In this document: one piece after another, positions 8,809 to 14,267 of the stretch | Numbering within the stretch: position 1 is the stretch's first letter | Layout: every line of letters starts with the position of its first letter | DNA from: Candidatus Sulfopaludibacter sp. SbA3 | Lineage (GTDB): Bacteria > Acidobacteriota > Terriglobia > Bryobacterales > Bryobacteraceae | Direction of reading: 5' to 3' | DNA length: 14,267 nt | NCBI GenBank assembly: GCA_945861255.1 | Contig: CAMAUG010000063.1 | Coordinates: 1-14,267, forward strand | The notes under the pieces: generated by a model | Seen by the model: only the letters and a program-made list of their open reading frames with translations | Told to the model about the DNA's origin: nothing | Database searches by the model: none | Program-made: the position numbers and the translations under genes

Positions 8809-9028
8809 GTGCTGGATTCAGTTTAGTGTAGCCGAACAGAAAGCGGATTGCGTTCGAGTGACGGCCGGTGCACCTTGCCGGCACTACTGCGTGGGGATGA
8901 GGGCAGGTTCAGCTTGACCAATCGCGAAGCCCGTCGCGCGTTAAAGCGTTATAATTTTCGTGGTGGAGGGTTGCGAGGCCCGTGGTGTTCGCCGGCGCCG
9001 GTAATTCTTTATTGTGAAAGAGGAACCA
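8809..9028. other. Divergent intergenic region between kinase and PQQ dehydrogenase
   Basis: This 220-bp region should hold promoters for both directions. On the plus strand a perfect TATAAT is listed separately. On the minus strand TACACT (8827-8832) is a possible -10 for the kinase, but no matching -35 is seen. No gene was found here. Confidence 0.5.
8950..8955 (+). promoter_or_regulatory. Putative -10 box for the PQQ dehydrogenase/LamG operon
   Basis: There is a perfect TATAAT 73 bp before the ATG at 9029. At 17 bp spacing there is no -35 match. A TTGACC at 8914-8919 is 30 bp away, too far for a normal sigma-70 promoter. If used, the leader would be roughly 65 nt. The perfect hexamer in GC-rich DNA supports the call; the missing -35 weakens it. 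Confidence 0.45.
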
Positions 9029-10927
9029 ATGCGACGAGTTCAATGTCTGTTGATGATGGCTGGCATGGCGCTACCCGCGCTACACGCACAAAATGATTGG
9101 CCCGCGTGGGGGCGCGACGGAGGCAATCAGCGCTTTTCTCCGCTGAAGCAGATCAGTACCAGTAATGTATCGAAGCTGGTTCCCGCATGGCAGTACTCGA
9201 TGAAAAAGGAAGGCCAGCCGTTCCGGGCCAGCCAGTCGACACCCCTGATGGTGAACGGCGTGATGTTCCTGTCATTCCCTCACTACCGCGTGGTCGCGCT
9301 GGAACCGGAGTCGGGCAAAGTTCTGTGGGAGTACACGGCTCGGGGCGACTATGATTCGCCCGAGCATCGTCAACATTCCGGACCTCTGGGTTCGATGCGC
9401 GGTCTGGCCTATTGGGCCGGCGACAAGCAGACGTCTCCGCAAATCGTGTTCGGCACCGAGGAAGGCGAACTCATCTCCCTGAATTCGAAGACGGGGAAAC
9501 CCAATCCTGGATTCGCCAACGAAGGCATCGTCAACCTGAAGACCCCCGACGTCATGCGAGGGTTTAACAACATGCACTACGGCATTTCATCGGGTGTCTC
9601 GATTTACAAGAACCTGGTGTTTACCGGCGTCCACAACGCGGACGAAACCGGATCGAAGGGACCCGCGGGCGACGTGCGCGCCTGGGACCTGCGCAACGGC
9701 AAGCTGGTCTGGACGTTCCACACCATACCGCATCCGGGCGAAGTGGGCAATGACACCTGGCCGGGGGACTCCTGGAAGAACGTGTCCGGGGCCAACGTGT
9801 GGGGTTTCATGACGGTGGACGAGAAGCGCGGGATTCTGTATATGCCGCTGGGGTCCGCTCAGAACGACTACTATGGCACGGACCGGCCGGGGCCCAATCT
9901 ATTTGCCAACTCCATCGTGGCCGTGGATGCCATGACGGGGAAGCTGAAGTGGTATTTCCAAGCCATCCATCACGACATCTGGGATTACGACATGCCGATA
10001 CCGCCGATCCTGTTTGACGTGGTCAAGAACGGCAGGACCATCCCGGCGGTTGGAGTGATGACGAAGTATCCCGTGCTCTTTATTTTTGACCGGGTAACCG
10101 GCAAGCCGGTCTACGATATTGAAGAGCGGCCGGTACCCAAAGGGGATTTCCCGGGCGAATGGTACTCGCCGACGCAGCCGTTTCCCGTGAAGCCTCCACC
10201 TTTTGGGCGGATCAGCTTCAAGTATCCGGATGACATAGCGAAGGTGACCCCGCAGCATGAAGCCGCCTGCCGCGAGTTGCTCGAAAAAGAAGAAGGCGGA
10301 CGGAATCTCGGCCCCTTTACGCCTCTCTCCGAAAAAGGCGCGCTCATGTTTCCGAATACCGCCGGGGGTGCGGAGTTCACCGGCGGAACGTTTGATCCGA
10401 CTCTGGGCTACTACATCATCAACACGACGGACAGTGGCCGGATGGGAATTATTCAGCGTGGAGGCGTGGATCAAAGCACGCTACCCTCTTACCGGAGGGG
10501 CCGTTTCACGGGTCCTCCGGAGTCGCCCATTCAGCATATTTTCCCGGCGGGTCCCCCGGTGGCGGTCGATGGTTGGCCCTGTTGGCAGCCGCCATGGTCC
10601 AGGCTGACGGCGATTAATGTCAATACCGGCGACATCGCCTGGCAGATCCCGTTCGGCACCGTCGAAGGCCTGCCTGCGGGCATGAATACTGGCGCTCCCA
10701 ATTCGCAAAGGGGCGGACCAACCACCACCGCCGGCGGACTGCTTTTCATCGGCGCGGCCACCGACCGAATGTTCCGCGCCTATGAAACCAAAACGGGCAA
10801 GGAACTGTGGAAGGTGAAAACGGATGATCTCATCCAGGGCAATCCGATTACATACATGGGCAAGGACGGCAAGCAATACATCGCCGTCGCTACTGGTACA
10901 ACGCTCCTGACCTTCAAATTGCCATGA
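9029..10927 (+). CDS. PQQ-dependent dehydrogenase (quinoprotein glucose/alcohol dehydrogenase family), exported
   Basis: This 632-residue periplasmic quinoprotein opens with a signal peptide (MRRVQCLLMMAGMALPALHAQ) and then the typical first blade, NDWPAWGRDGGNQRFSPL. Further family landmarks are HHDIWDYDMP, VLFIFDRVTGKPVY and the last blades with GGLLFIGAATDRMFRAYETK and TGKELW. The ATG at 9029 is preferred over a GTG at 9014 because a GAGGA ribosome site lies at 9020-9024, between them. It lacks a CxxCH heme site and the vicinal cysteine pair of methanol dehydrogenases, so it resembles glucose-dehydrogenase-type members without the N-terminal membrane helices. It would oxidise a sugar or alcohol and pass electrons via an unseen partner. 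No PQQ synthesis genes are in the window. Its TGA overlaps the ATG of the next gene (ATGA at 10924-10927). The substrate is not predictable. Confidence 0.9.
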   Translation: MRRVQCLLMMAGMALPALHAQNDWPAWGRDGGNQRFSPLKQISTSNVSKLVPAWQYSMKKEGQPFRASQSTPLMVNGVMFLSFPHYRVVALEPESGKVLWEYTARGDYDSPEHRQHSGPLGSMRGLAYWAGDKQTSPQIVFGTEEGELISLNSKTGKPNPGFANEGIVNLKTPDVMRGFNNMHYGISSGVSIYKNLVFTGVHNADETGSKGPAGDVRAWDLRNGKLVWTFHTIPHPGEVGNDTWPGDSWKNVSGANVWGFMTVDEKRGILYMPLGSAQNDYYGTDRPGPNLFANSIVAVDAMTGKLKWYFQAIHHDIWDYDMPIPPILFDVVKNGRTIPAVGVMTKYPVLFIFDRVTGKPVYDIEERPVPKGDFPGEWYSPTQPFPVKPPPFGRISFKYPDDIAKVTPQHEAACRELLEKEEGGRNLGPFTPLSEKGALMFPNTAGGAEFTGGTFDPTLGYYIINTTDSGRMGIIQRGGVDQSTLPSYRRGRFTGPPESPIQHIFPAGPPVAVDGWPCWQPPWSRLTAINVNTGDIAWQIPFGTVEGLPAGMNTGAPNSQRGGPTTTAGGLLFIGAATDRMFRAYETKTGKELWKVKTDDLIQGNPITYMGKDGKQYIAVATGTTLLTFKLP

Positions 10928-11511
10928 TTACCCGGATCAGAGCGTTGGCCGCGTGTATGGCGCTGTGCGCGGCGACCGCACTCACCGGAGCGGACGAGGC
11001 CGAAGTCTGGACGTTCGACCGCAACGACCGCATCGGCGGGCAGGCCACCACGGTGCTGGGCCATCCGGCGGTGATCGACTCTCCACTGGGCAAGGCGGTC
11101 GAGTTCAACGGCGTGGACGATGCCCTCTTCGTGGACGCTCACCCGTTGGCTGGTGCATCAACGTTCACGCTTGAGATTCTGTTCCGCCCCGATCGCGGCG
11201 GCAAGCCGGAACAGCGCTTCTTCCACTTACAAGAACGCGACCCGAATACTGGCGCCGATACCATGACCCGGATGCTGATGGAGATCCGAGTGATCGGGGA
11301 GCGGTGGGCCCTCGACAGTTTTGCGTTCTCCGGGAGCAACAGCCAGGCCTTGCTCGATCGCAGCAAGCTGCACACGCTGGGCGAGTGGCATCACGTGGCC
11401 ATGGTTTACGATGGCCGCGAATTTCGCAACTACGTGGACGGAGTGTTGGAGGGCTCGGCGGAAGTCCGTCTGGCGCCGCAAGGCTCGGGACATTCGTCGG
11501 TGGGAGTGTGA
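10924..11511 (+). CDS. Exported LamG/concanavalin A-like domain protein, truncated by an in-frame TGA
   Basis: As it stands this is a 195-residue product. It starts at the ATG that overlaps the PQQ dehydrogenase stop, with a signal peptide (MITRIRALAACMALCAATALTGA). The body is a LamG-like beta-sandwich: VEFNGVDDALFVDA, the FTLEILFRP strand, LGEWHHVAMVYDGREFRNYVDG and EGSAEVRL. These folds bind carbohydrates or mediate contacts; no enzyme motif is visible. The TGA at 11509 falls before the last strand that closes the fold, and the same frame continues with conserved LamG sequence to 11607 (next entry). Full length would be 227 codons counting the TGA. The protein is either a truncated allele, a new pseudogene, a readthrough case or a sequencing error. 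The coupling suggests it once acted with the dehydrogenase. Confidence 0.75.
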   Translation: MITRIRALAACMALCAATALTGADEAEVWTFDRNDRIGGQATTVLGHPAVIDSPLGKAVEFNGVDDALFVDAHPLAGASTFTLEILFRPDRGGKPEQRFFHLQERDPNTGADTMTRMLMEIRVIGERWALDSFAFSGSNSQALLDRSKLHTLGEWHHVAMVYDGREFRNYVDGVLEGSAEVRLAPQGSGHSSVGV

Positions 11512-11607
11512 ATCAACCGCGTGGATTACTTCAAAGGCGCCATCCGCCAGGCGCGCATGACGAAGCGCGCGCTCACGCCCAGTGAGTTCTTGAAGCTGCC
11601 GCGCTGA
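11512..11607 (+). pseudogene. In-frame 3' tail of the LamG gene beyond the premature TGA
   Basis: Directly after the TGA at 11509-11511 the same frame reads INRVDYFKGAIRQARM, then TKRALTPSEFL, and ends at TGA 11605-11607. The VDYFKGxIxxxRxxxRALxxxEF pattern is the usual last strand and tail of LamG-type proteins, so this is real coding sequence. A single C-to-T change (CGA to TGA) would explain the break. Confidence 0.75.
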
Positions 11608-11618
11608 CCCGCGGTCAG
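11604..11618 (+). other. Hairpin at the outer LamG stop codon
   Basis: CTGACC and GGTCAG form a perfect 6-bp stem around a CGC loop, overlapping the outer TGA. No T-run follows, so it is not a standard terminator. Its place at the outer stop, and not the inner one, fits an ancestral gene end at 11607. Confidence 0.35.
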
Positions 11619-11869
11619 GGCCCGGCAAGCGGTAGTCTCACGCCGCCGACCCGGCGCGAAGAGCCCCATCGCAAACGGGACTGCCATCGGAAATTCCAGA
11701 GGCTATTTGGAGAAATTGCGCCCATTCCATTTGTGCCGATGAGCGGCCCGCTGGCTCGGACCTGACCCCTTTCGCGCCGCATGCTGGACCGCCCGCTAAT
11801 CGCCCCCACAGCGGCCGCAATTCCTTATTTCGCTTGTATTTGCCCGCTTGCACTGAAATGCTATCAGCC
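11619..11869. other. Gene-free stretch before the PEP-CTERM gene
   Basis: No protein with family features was found in any frame. There is no convincing sigma-70 promoter, although the AT-richer segment 11820-11860 is the likely control region of the next gene. A short GGACCTGACCCCTTT motif at 11758-11772 resembles sequence often seen near REP/RAYT elements, but this is from memory and weak. Confidence 0.4.
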
Positions 11870-12607
11870 ATGTCTAAACTTAGACTATTGATTGCGGCAG
11901 TGCTCCTATTCACTCCGGCCTTCGGGAGCACTTTGTATTTGGTCGTGCCGAATGCGCAAACGAGTACCGCCGGCAACGGCGCCGGAGATATCAGTGGCAT
12001 CGCGGATGTGGATATTCGCTACCAGGAGATTTTCGGATCAGGACAGTTCTCTTCGGTTCCTGGCTCGATGCTGATCGATCAACTGGCATGGCGGGCAGCC
12101 CCCGGGACTGGAGCTGTCTCCGCCACCTTCACCTCGCTGGACTTGTATCTGTCCACCACTCCCTATTTCCCGAATACTAGCGGTACTGTGATCACAGACA
12201 CTTTCGCGACCAATATTGGTCCGGACAATACCCTTGTCTATTCTGGCGCGGTAACGCTTAGTAGTGCCGGTTGTGCTGGTCCCTCCCCGTGCCCGTTCGA
12301 CCTGGTTTTTCTGTTCAGCACACCGTTCTTGTACAACCCGACGCAAGGAAGACTCCTGGCGGACTTTCAAGTCACCGGGTTCACGGGAGTGAGCGGCGCC
12401 TTCGATGCCCAATCGTTCGGGTTCCCCCCCGGTGGTTCCATAGCCTCAGTCCAAGATCTATTGGGTTCCGCTACAGGCACCTTTCCCTCGGATGGAAACA
12501 TCACCCGGTTCGGCTACGACTTGGTGGTTCCAGAGCCGGCCACGTGGCCGCTGGTGCTCGGCGGAATCGGCGCGTTCGCGGCCATCCGCCGCCGGCGCAA
12601 GATCTAG
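11870..12607 (+). CDS. PEP-CTERM sorting domain protein
   Basis: This 245-residue exported protein has an N-terminal signal (MSKLRLLIAAVLLFTPAFGS) and a C-terminal sorting tag at residues 220-245: the PEP motif in VPEPAT, a hydrophobic segment (WPLVLGGIGAFAAI) and a basic end (RRRRKI). Such tags are processed by an exosortase, often in biofilm- or polysaccharide-producing bacteria; no exosortase gene lies in the window. The middle is Ser/Thr/Gly-rich and strand-like with one Cys pair (CAGPSPC) and no known catalytic motif. The start is uncertain: ATG 11858 or TTG 11834 in the same frame are alternatives, and none has a good ribosome site. ATG 11870 gives the most standard signal peptide. Confidence 0.88.
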   Translation: MSKLRLLIAAVLLFTPAFGSTLYLVVPNAQTSTAGNGAGDISGIADVDIRYQEIFGSGQFSSVPGSMLIDQLAWRAAPGTGAVSATFTSLDLYLSTTPYFPNTSGTVITDTFATNIGPDNTLVYSGAVTLSSAGCAGPSPCPFDLVFLFSTPFLYNPTQGRLLADFQVTGFTGVSGAFDAQSFGFPPGGSIASVQDLLGSATGTFPSDGNITRFGYDLVVPEPATWPLVLGGIGAFAAIRRRRKI

Positions 12608-12629
12608 GCGTAGGGTGACCCGGCGCTCG

Positions 12630-12707
12630 GCCGCCAAATCGTAGGACATCGCGCTGAACGGCACGGAGCAAGGATCGGGATCGATCCGTATTCACCGCCG
12701 CGAGGCA
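12630..12707 (+). pseudogene. aspS: Decayed fragment of aspartyl-tRNA synthetase
   Basis: In the frame from 12630 the translation reads AAKS, stop, DIALNGTEQGSGSIRIHRRE. This matches the AspRS core AKxYDxVLNGxEIGGGSIRIH, with the expected Tyr replaced by TAG at 12642-12644 and IGGG changed to QGSG. Only about 25 codons are clear, and nothing on either side can be assigned with confidence. It cannot be functional and must be a relic of a lost or rearranged copy. The family match is from memory of the motif, not from a search. Confidence 0.65.
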
Positions 12708-12870
12708 GCACGAGCACGCAGTCGGCTCGGCAAACGCTGGATTTCCTTTCGCAGCATTAGGGAATGTCGAGGCGATGCTGCTCGGCGGGCATCCGGATGT
12801 GGAGGGACTGTGTCTGGCGTTATCGGATTGATCGGCGGAGTTGAGGATTCTTGAAGCAGAACGCCATCAA
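12708..12870. other. Coding-like debris between the aspS relic and higA
   Basis: No intact gene is present. A plus-strand frame around 12730-12860 reads like real protein: ANAGFPFAALGNVEAM, then GGHPDVEGLCLALSD, a stop at 12826-12828, then SAELRILEAE. I do not recognise the family. It may be a second gene relic. Confidence 0.35.
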
Positions 12871-13179
12871 TCAAGCGGCTTCGCGCTTGCGGACCGTCTT
12901 AGCGATCTCGCCGCCGGCGGTCCTGCGGACGACGCGCAGATCGTACTCCGATTGCAGGTTCAACCAAGTCTCCGGCGTCACGCCGAAGTAGGTTCCCAGG
13001 CGTAGTGCGGTGTCCGCGGTAATGGCGCGGGCGCCGTGAACGATGCTGTGAATCCGGTTGGGCGGAACATGCAGATCACGGGAGAGCCGGTTGATGCTGA
13101 TGCCGAGCGGTTTCATGAAGTCTTCGATCAAAATCTCGCCCGGATGGATTGGATCGAGCAGTTTTGTTGTCTTGGCCAT
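12871..13179 (-). CDS. higA: HigA-family antitoxin, XRE/HTH type
   Basis: This 102-residue DNA-binding antitoxin begins with the family signature PIHPGEILIEDFMKPLGIS, followed by a helix-turn-helix (about 27-48, ISINRLSRDLHVPPNRIHSIVHG split across the two helices) and the TPETWLNLQSEYDLR block typical of VapI/HigA proteins. Length is normal. The ATG at 13179 is 6 bp after the toxin stop, and the GAGGG that overlaps the toxin's TGA can serve as its ribosome site, so the pair is coupled. The toxin-first order is the HigBA arrangement. HigA normally neutralises HigB and represses the shared promoter through its HTH. It is flanked by gene relics on both sides, consistent with an acquired module. 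Confidence 0.9.
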   Translation of the reverse strand: MAKTTKLLDPIHPGEILIEDFMKPLGISINRLSRDLHVPPNRIHSIVHGARAITADTALRLGTYFGVTPETWLNLQSEYDLRVVRRTAGGEIAKTVRKREAA

Positions 13180-13185
13180 AGTCCC

Positions 13186-13464
13186 TCAGTGATAGTCCAC
13201 TATCTCAACGTCATGCGCCTCGCTGTCACACCAGACGAAGCAAATTCTCCACTGATCATTGATCCGAACACTATGTTGACCAGTTCGATCTCCCTTGAGC
13301 GCCTCAAGGCGGTTACCCGGCGGAACGCGAAGTTCCCCCAGGCGCCTCGCAGCGTGAAGGTAGAGCAGCTTGCGCCGGCCCACGCGTTCGATGGCCTGAA
13401 ACCTGAGCACGGTCTGGTCTTGGAACAGCGCCTGGGTGTCGCGGCATCGAAACGATCGGATCAA
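13186..13464 (-). CDS. higB: HigB-family toxin (RelE-fold mRNA interferase), TTG start
   Basis: This 92-residue protein matches the HigB/GraT family: N-terminal IRSFRCRDTQALF, central PGNRLEALKGDRTGQHSVRI with the usual LKGD element, WRICFVW and the C-terminal EIVDYH. Members cleave mRNA at the ribosome. The start must be the TTG at 13464: it lines up with the family's MIRSF start, and an in-frame TGA lies two codons upstream. An ATG at 13471 is in another frame. No ribosome site precedes the TTG, and the promoter's -10 box ends only 6 bp before it, so the mRNA may be leaderless and toxin output low. All regions typical of the family are present, so it is probably intact. Confidence 0.87.
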   Translation of the reverse strand: MIRSFRCRDTQALFQDQTVLRFQAIERVGRRKLLYLHAARRLGELRVPPGNRLEALKGDRTGQHSVRINDQWRICFVWCDSEAHDVEIVDYH

Positions 13465-13469
13465 GTTTC

Positions 13470-13498
13470 ATTGTATGACGTGCCGGGTATTCCGTCAA
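13470..13498 (-). promoter_or_regulatory. sigma-70-type promoter of higBA
   Basis: On the minus strand TTGACG (13493-13498), a 17-bp spacer and TACAAT (13470-13475) form a near-consensus promoter. Transcription should begin about 13462-13464, on top of the higB TTG codon. Autoregulation by HigA is expected for the family; I see no clear operator palindrome. Confidence 0.7.
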
Positions 13499-13533
13499 CA
13501 AGAATGGTCTCCGGGCCAGGCAAGCAAGGAGCG

Positions 13534-13590
13534 AGTCCATGGACGACCACCACGACCGGCGGACTGCTTTTCATCGGCGCGGCGGACGAA
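13534..13590 (+). pseudogene. Fragment of a PQQ dehydrogenase-like gene
   Basis: The plus strand reads SPWTTTTTGGLLFIGAADE, matching GGPTTTAGGLLFIGAATD in a C-terminal blade of the intact dehydrogenase at 9029-10927. A 28-bp stretch is identical in both (10731-10758 and 13556-13583). Beyond about 13590 the similarity stops and no TGKELW follows. It has no start or stop of its own and is a non-functional relic of either a related gene or a short local copy. Confidence 0.6.
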
Positions 13591-13653
13591 CACCGCGTCC
13601 AACATCCGGAGCCTCGCCATCCCCGCACGTGCCGTTACGCCGGCCCCGAAGGT

Positions 13654-14199
13654 TTACCGTGCCGAAGTGGCCGCTTGTCCGTTGAAAACCGCGTCGATGG
13701 CCGCCTGGGCGCATTTCTCGCCATCGGCGCCGGAAACGCCCATCGCACCAATTACTTGGCCATTGATCACGACGGGAAGCGCGCCCGGTTGCGGGAAGTC
13801 GTTCATGAAGGTCGGGGCCAAATTCGCGCCGTTCCGGACCATCTTGTTGGTCTCCGAGGTGGCCCGCCTCCAGCGCAAGGCCGACTTTGCCTTTAACAGC
13901 GCGGTGTCGATCGCGTTCATCGGCGCGCCTTCCATGGCGTGGGACTCAATGAGATTACCGCCCCAATCCAGAATTGCCATCGCCACGATCTGCTTGTTCT
14001 GTTCCGCCCAAGCGGTACAGGCATCCGCCATGGCGCGCGCACCGGCGCTTGAAATGACCTTGATGTCCCTGGTCGGCCTTAGTTCCTTCGCCGCTTGCTT
14101 CGCGGGCACCGAGCGCGCCTGCTCCTGCGCATGCGATTCTGCGAGTAGCGACAGCATCAGTCCCGTCACTGTGCCCGAGATGACAAGAATTTTCTTCAC
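13654..14199 (-). CDS. Exported GlcG/HbpS-family heme-binding-like protein
   Basis: This 181-residue protein starts at GTG 14199, set by a strong AGGAGG ribosome site at 14206-14211 with 6 nt spacing, giving a signal peptide (VKKILVISGTVTGLMLSLLAESHAQ). The in-frame TTG at 14214 would bury that ribosome site. The mature part is a GlcG/HbpS domain: ARAMADACTAWAEQ, AILDWGGNLIESHAMEGAP, then KAKSALRWRRATSE, and PVVINGQVIGAMGVSGADGEKCAQAA. HbpS relatives bind heme or act as extracellular redox sensors, while GlcG itself has no settled role, so the name does not fix a function. The C-terminus is a short Ala/Ser tail. Its 5' neighbour ends 11 bp upstream, so the two are likely one operon. Confidence 0.85.
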   Translation of the reverse strand: MKKILVISGTVTGLMLSLLAESHAQEQARSVPAKQAAKELRPTRDIKVISSAGARAMADACTAWAEQNKQIVAMAILDWGGNLIESHAMEGAPMNAIDTALLKAKSALRWRRATSETNKMVRNGANLAPTFMNDFPQPGALPVVINGQVIGAMGVSGADGEKCAQAAIDAVFNGQAATSAR

Positions 14200-14210
14200 G
14201 TCACTCCTCC

Positions 14211-14267
14211 TCAAAACCCGTACGCATCATTTTTGTAGGCTGTGTAGGCGTTCGGGTTGCTCTTTTC
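14211..14267 (-). CDS. C-terminal 18 codons of an unidentified upstream gene (partial)
   Basis: One minus-strand frame is open from the right edge to a TGA at 14211-14213 and reads EKSNPNAYTAYKNDAYGF. The Asn/Tyr/Ala/Lys mix looks like a real protein end and not random GC-rich sequence. The stop overlaps the ribosome site of the GlcG-like gene, the spacing seen in operons. The family is not recognisable from so short a piece. Confidence 0.45.
   Translation of the reverse strand, partial: EKSNPNAYTAYKNDAYGF

Noticed and set aside
8914..8955. TTGACC and TATAAT read as one promoter
   Set aside because: The spacing is 30 bp, far from the 16-19 bp needed; only the -10 box is kept.
11509..11511. 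TGA as a selenocysteine codon
   Set aside because: LamG proteins are not known selenoproteins, no SECIS-like hairpin was noticed directly after the TGA, and the simple CGA-to-TGA change explains it better.
13036..13896. A 286-codon plus-strand open frame across higBA and the GlcG-like gene
   Set aside because: Its two ends are antisense to recognised genes; only the short PQQ dehydrogenase fragment in the middle has meaning.

Overview
The window looks like a chromosomal stretch of a GC-rich soil-type acidobacterium, most likely of the Bryobacterales/Solibacter group. This is inferred from the gene families, not from a marker gene: a Ser/Thr kinase fused to a TolB-like propeller, an exported FG-GAP/BACON protein, a reaction-centre-type tetraheme cytochrome c, a PQQ dehydrogenase, a PEP-CTERM protein and a GlcG/HbpS-like exported protein. 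Nearly every protein carries a signal peptide, a Tat signal or a membrane anchor, so the region mostly serves the cell envelope and periplasm. No rRNA, tRNA, CRISPR array, prophage or intact insertion sequence was seen.

Layout: (1) 1-2097 (+) is the 3' part of a large exported FG-GAP/BACON protein ending in two 227-residue tandem repeats. (2) 6072-2153 (-) holds a tetraheme cytochrome c, then a compound palindrome, then a [2Fe-2S] subunit and a Tat-exported molybdopterin subunit joined by an ATGA overlap. Together the last two make a two-subunit, FAD-less molybdenum hydroxylase of the isoquinoline-oxidoreductase type. (3) 8808-6073 (-) is a transmembrane Ser/Thr kinase with an extracytoplasmic propeller. 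(4) 8950-11607 (+) is a promoter, a PQQ dehydrogenase and a translationally coupled LamG-domain gene that is cut short by an in-frame TGA. (5) 11870-12607 (+) is a PEP-CTERM protein. (6) 12608-13653 is a patchwork: a decayed fragment of aspartyl-tRNA synthetase, unrecognised coding-like debris, a HigBA-type toxin-antitoxin pair on the minus strand with its own consensus-like promoter, and a small PQQ-dehydrogenase fragment that shares an exact 28-bp match with the intact gene 2.8 kb away. (7) 14267-13654 (-) is the last 18 codons of an unknown gene followed by a GlcG/HbpS-like exported protein.

Possible workings: the Mo hydroxylase has no FAD subunit, so its electrons would have to go to a periplasmic carrier, and the adjacent tetraheme cytochrome is a plausible acceptor. 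The PQQ dehydrogenase is a second periplasmic oxidase feeding the respiratory chain. These links come from gene context and are not proven. I found no clear new defence or mobile system. The strongest unusual signals are the interrupted LamG gene, the toxin-antitoxin module sitting among gene fragments with an apparently leaderless TTG-started toxin, and the nested palindrome upstream of the Mo hydroxylase.
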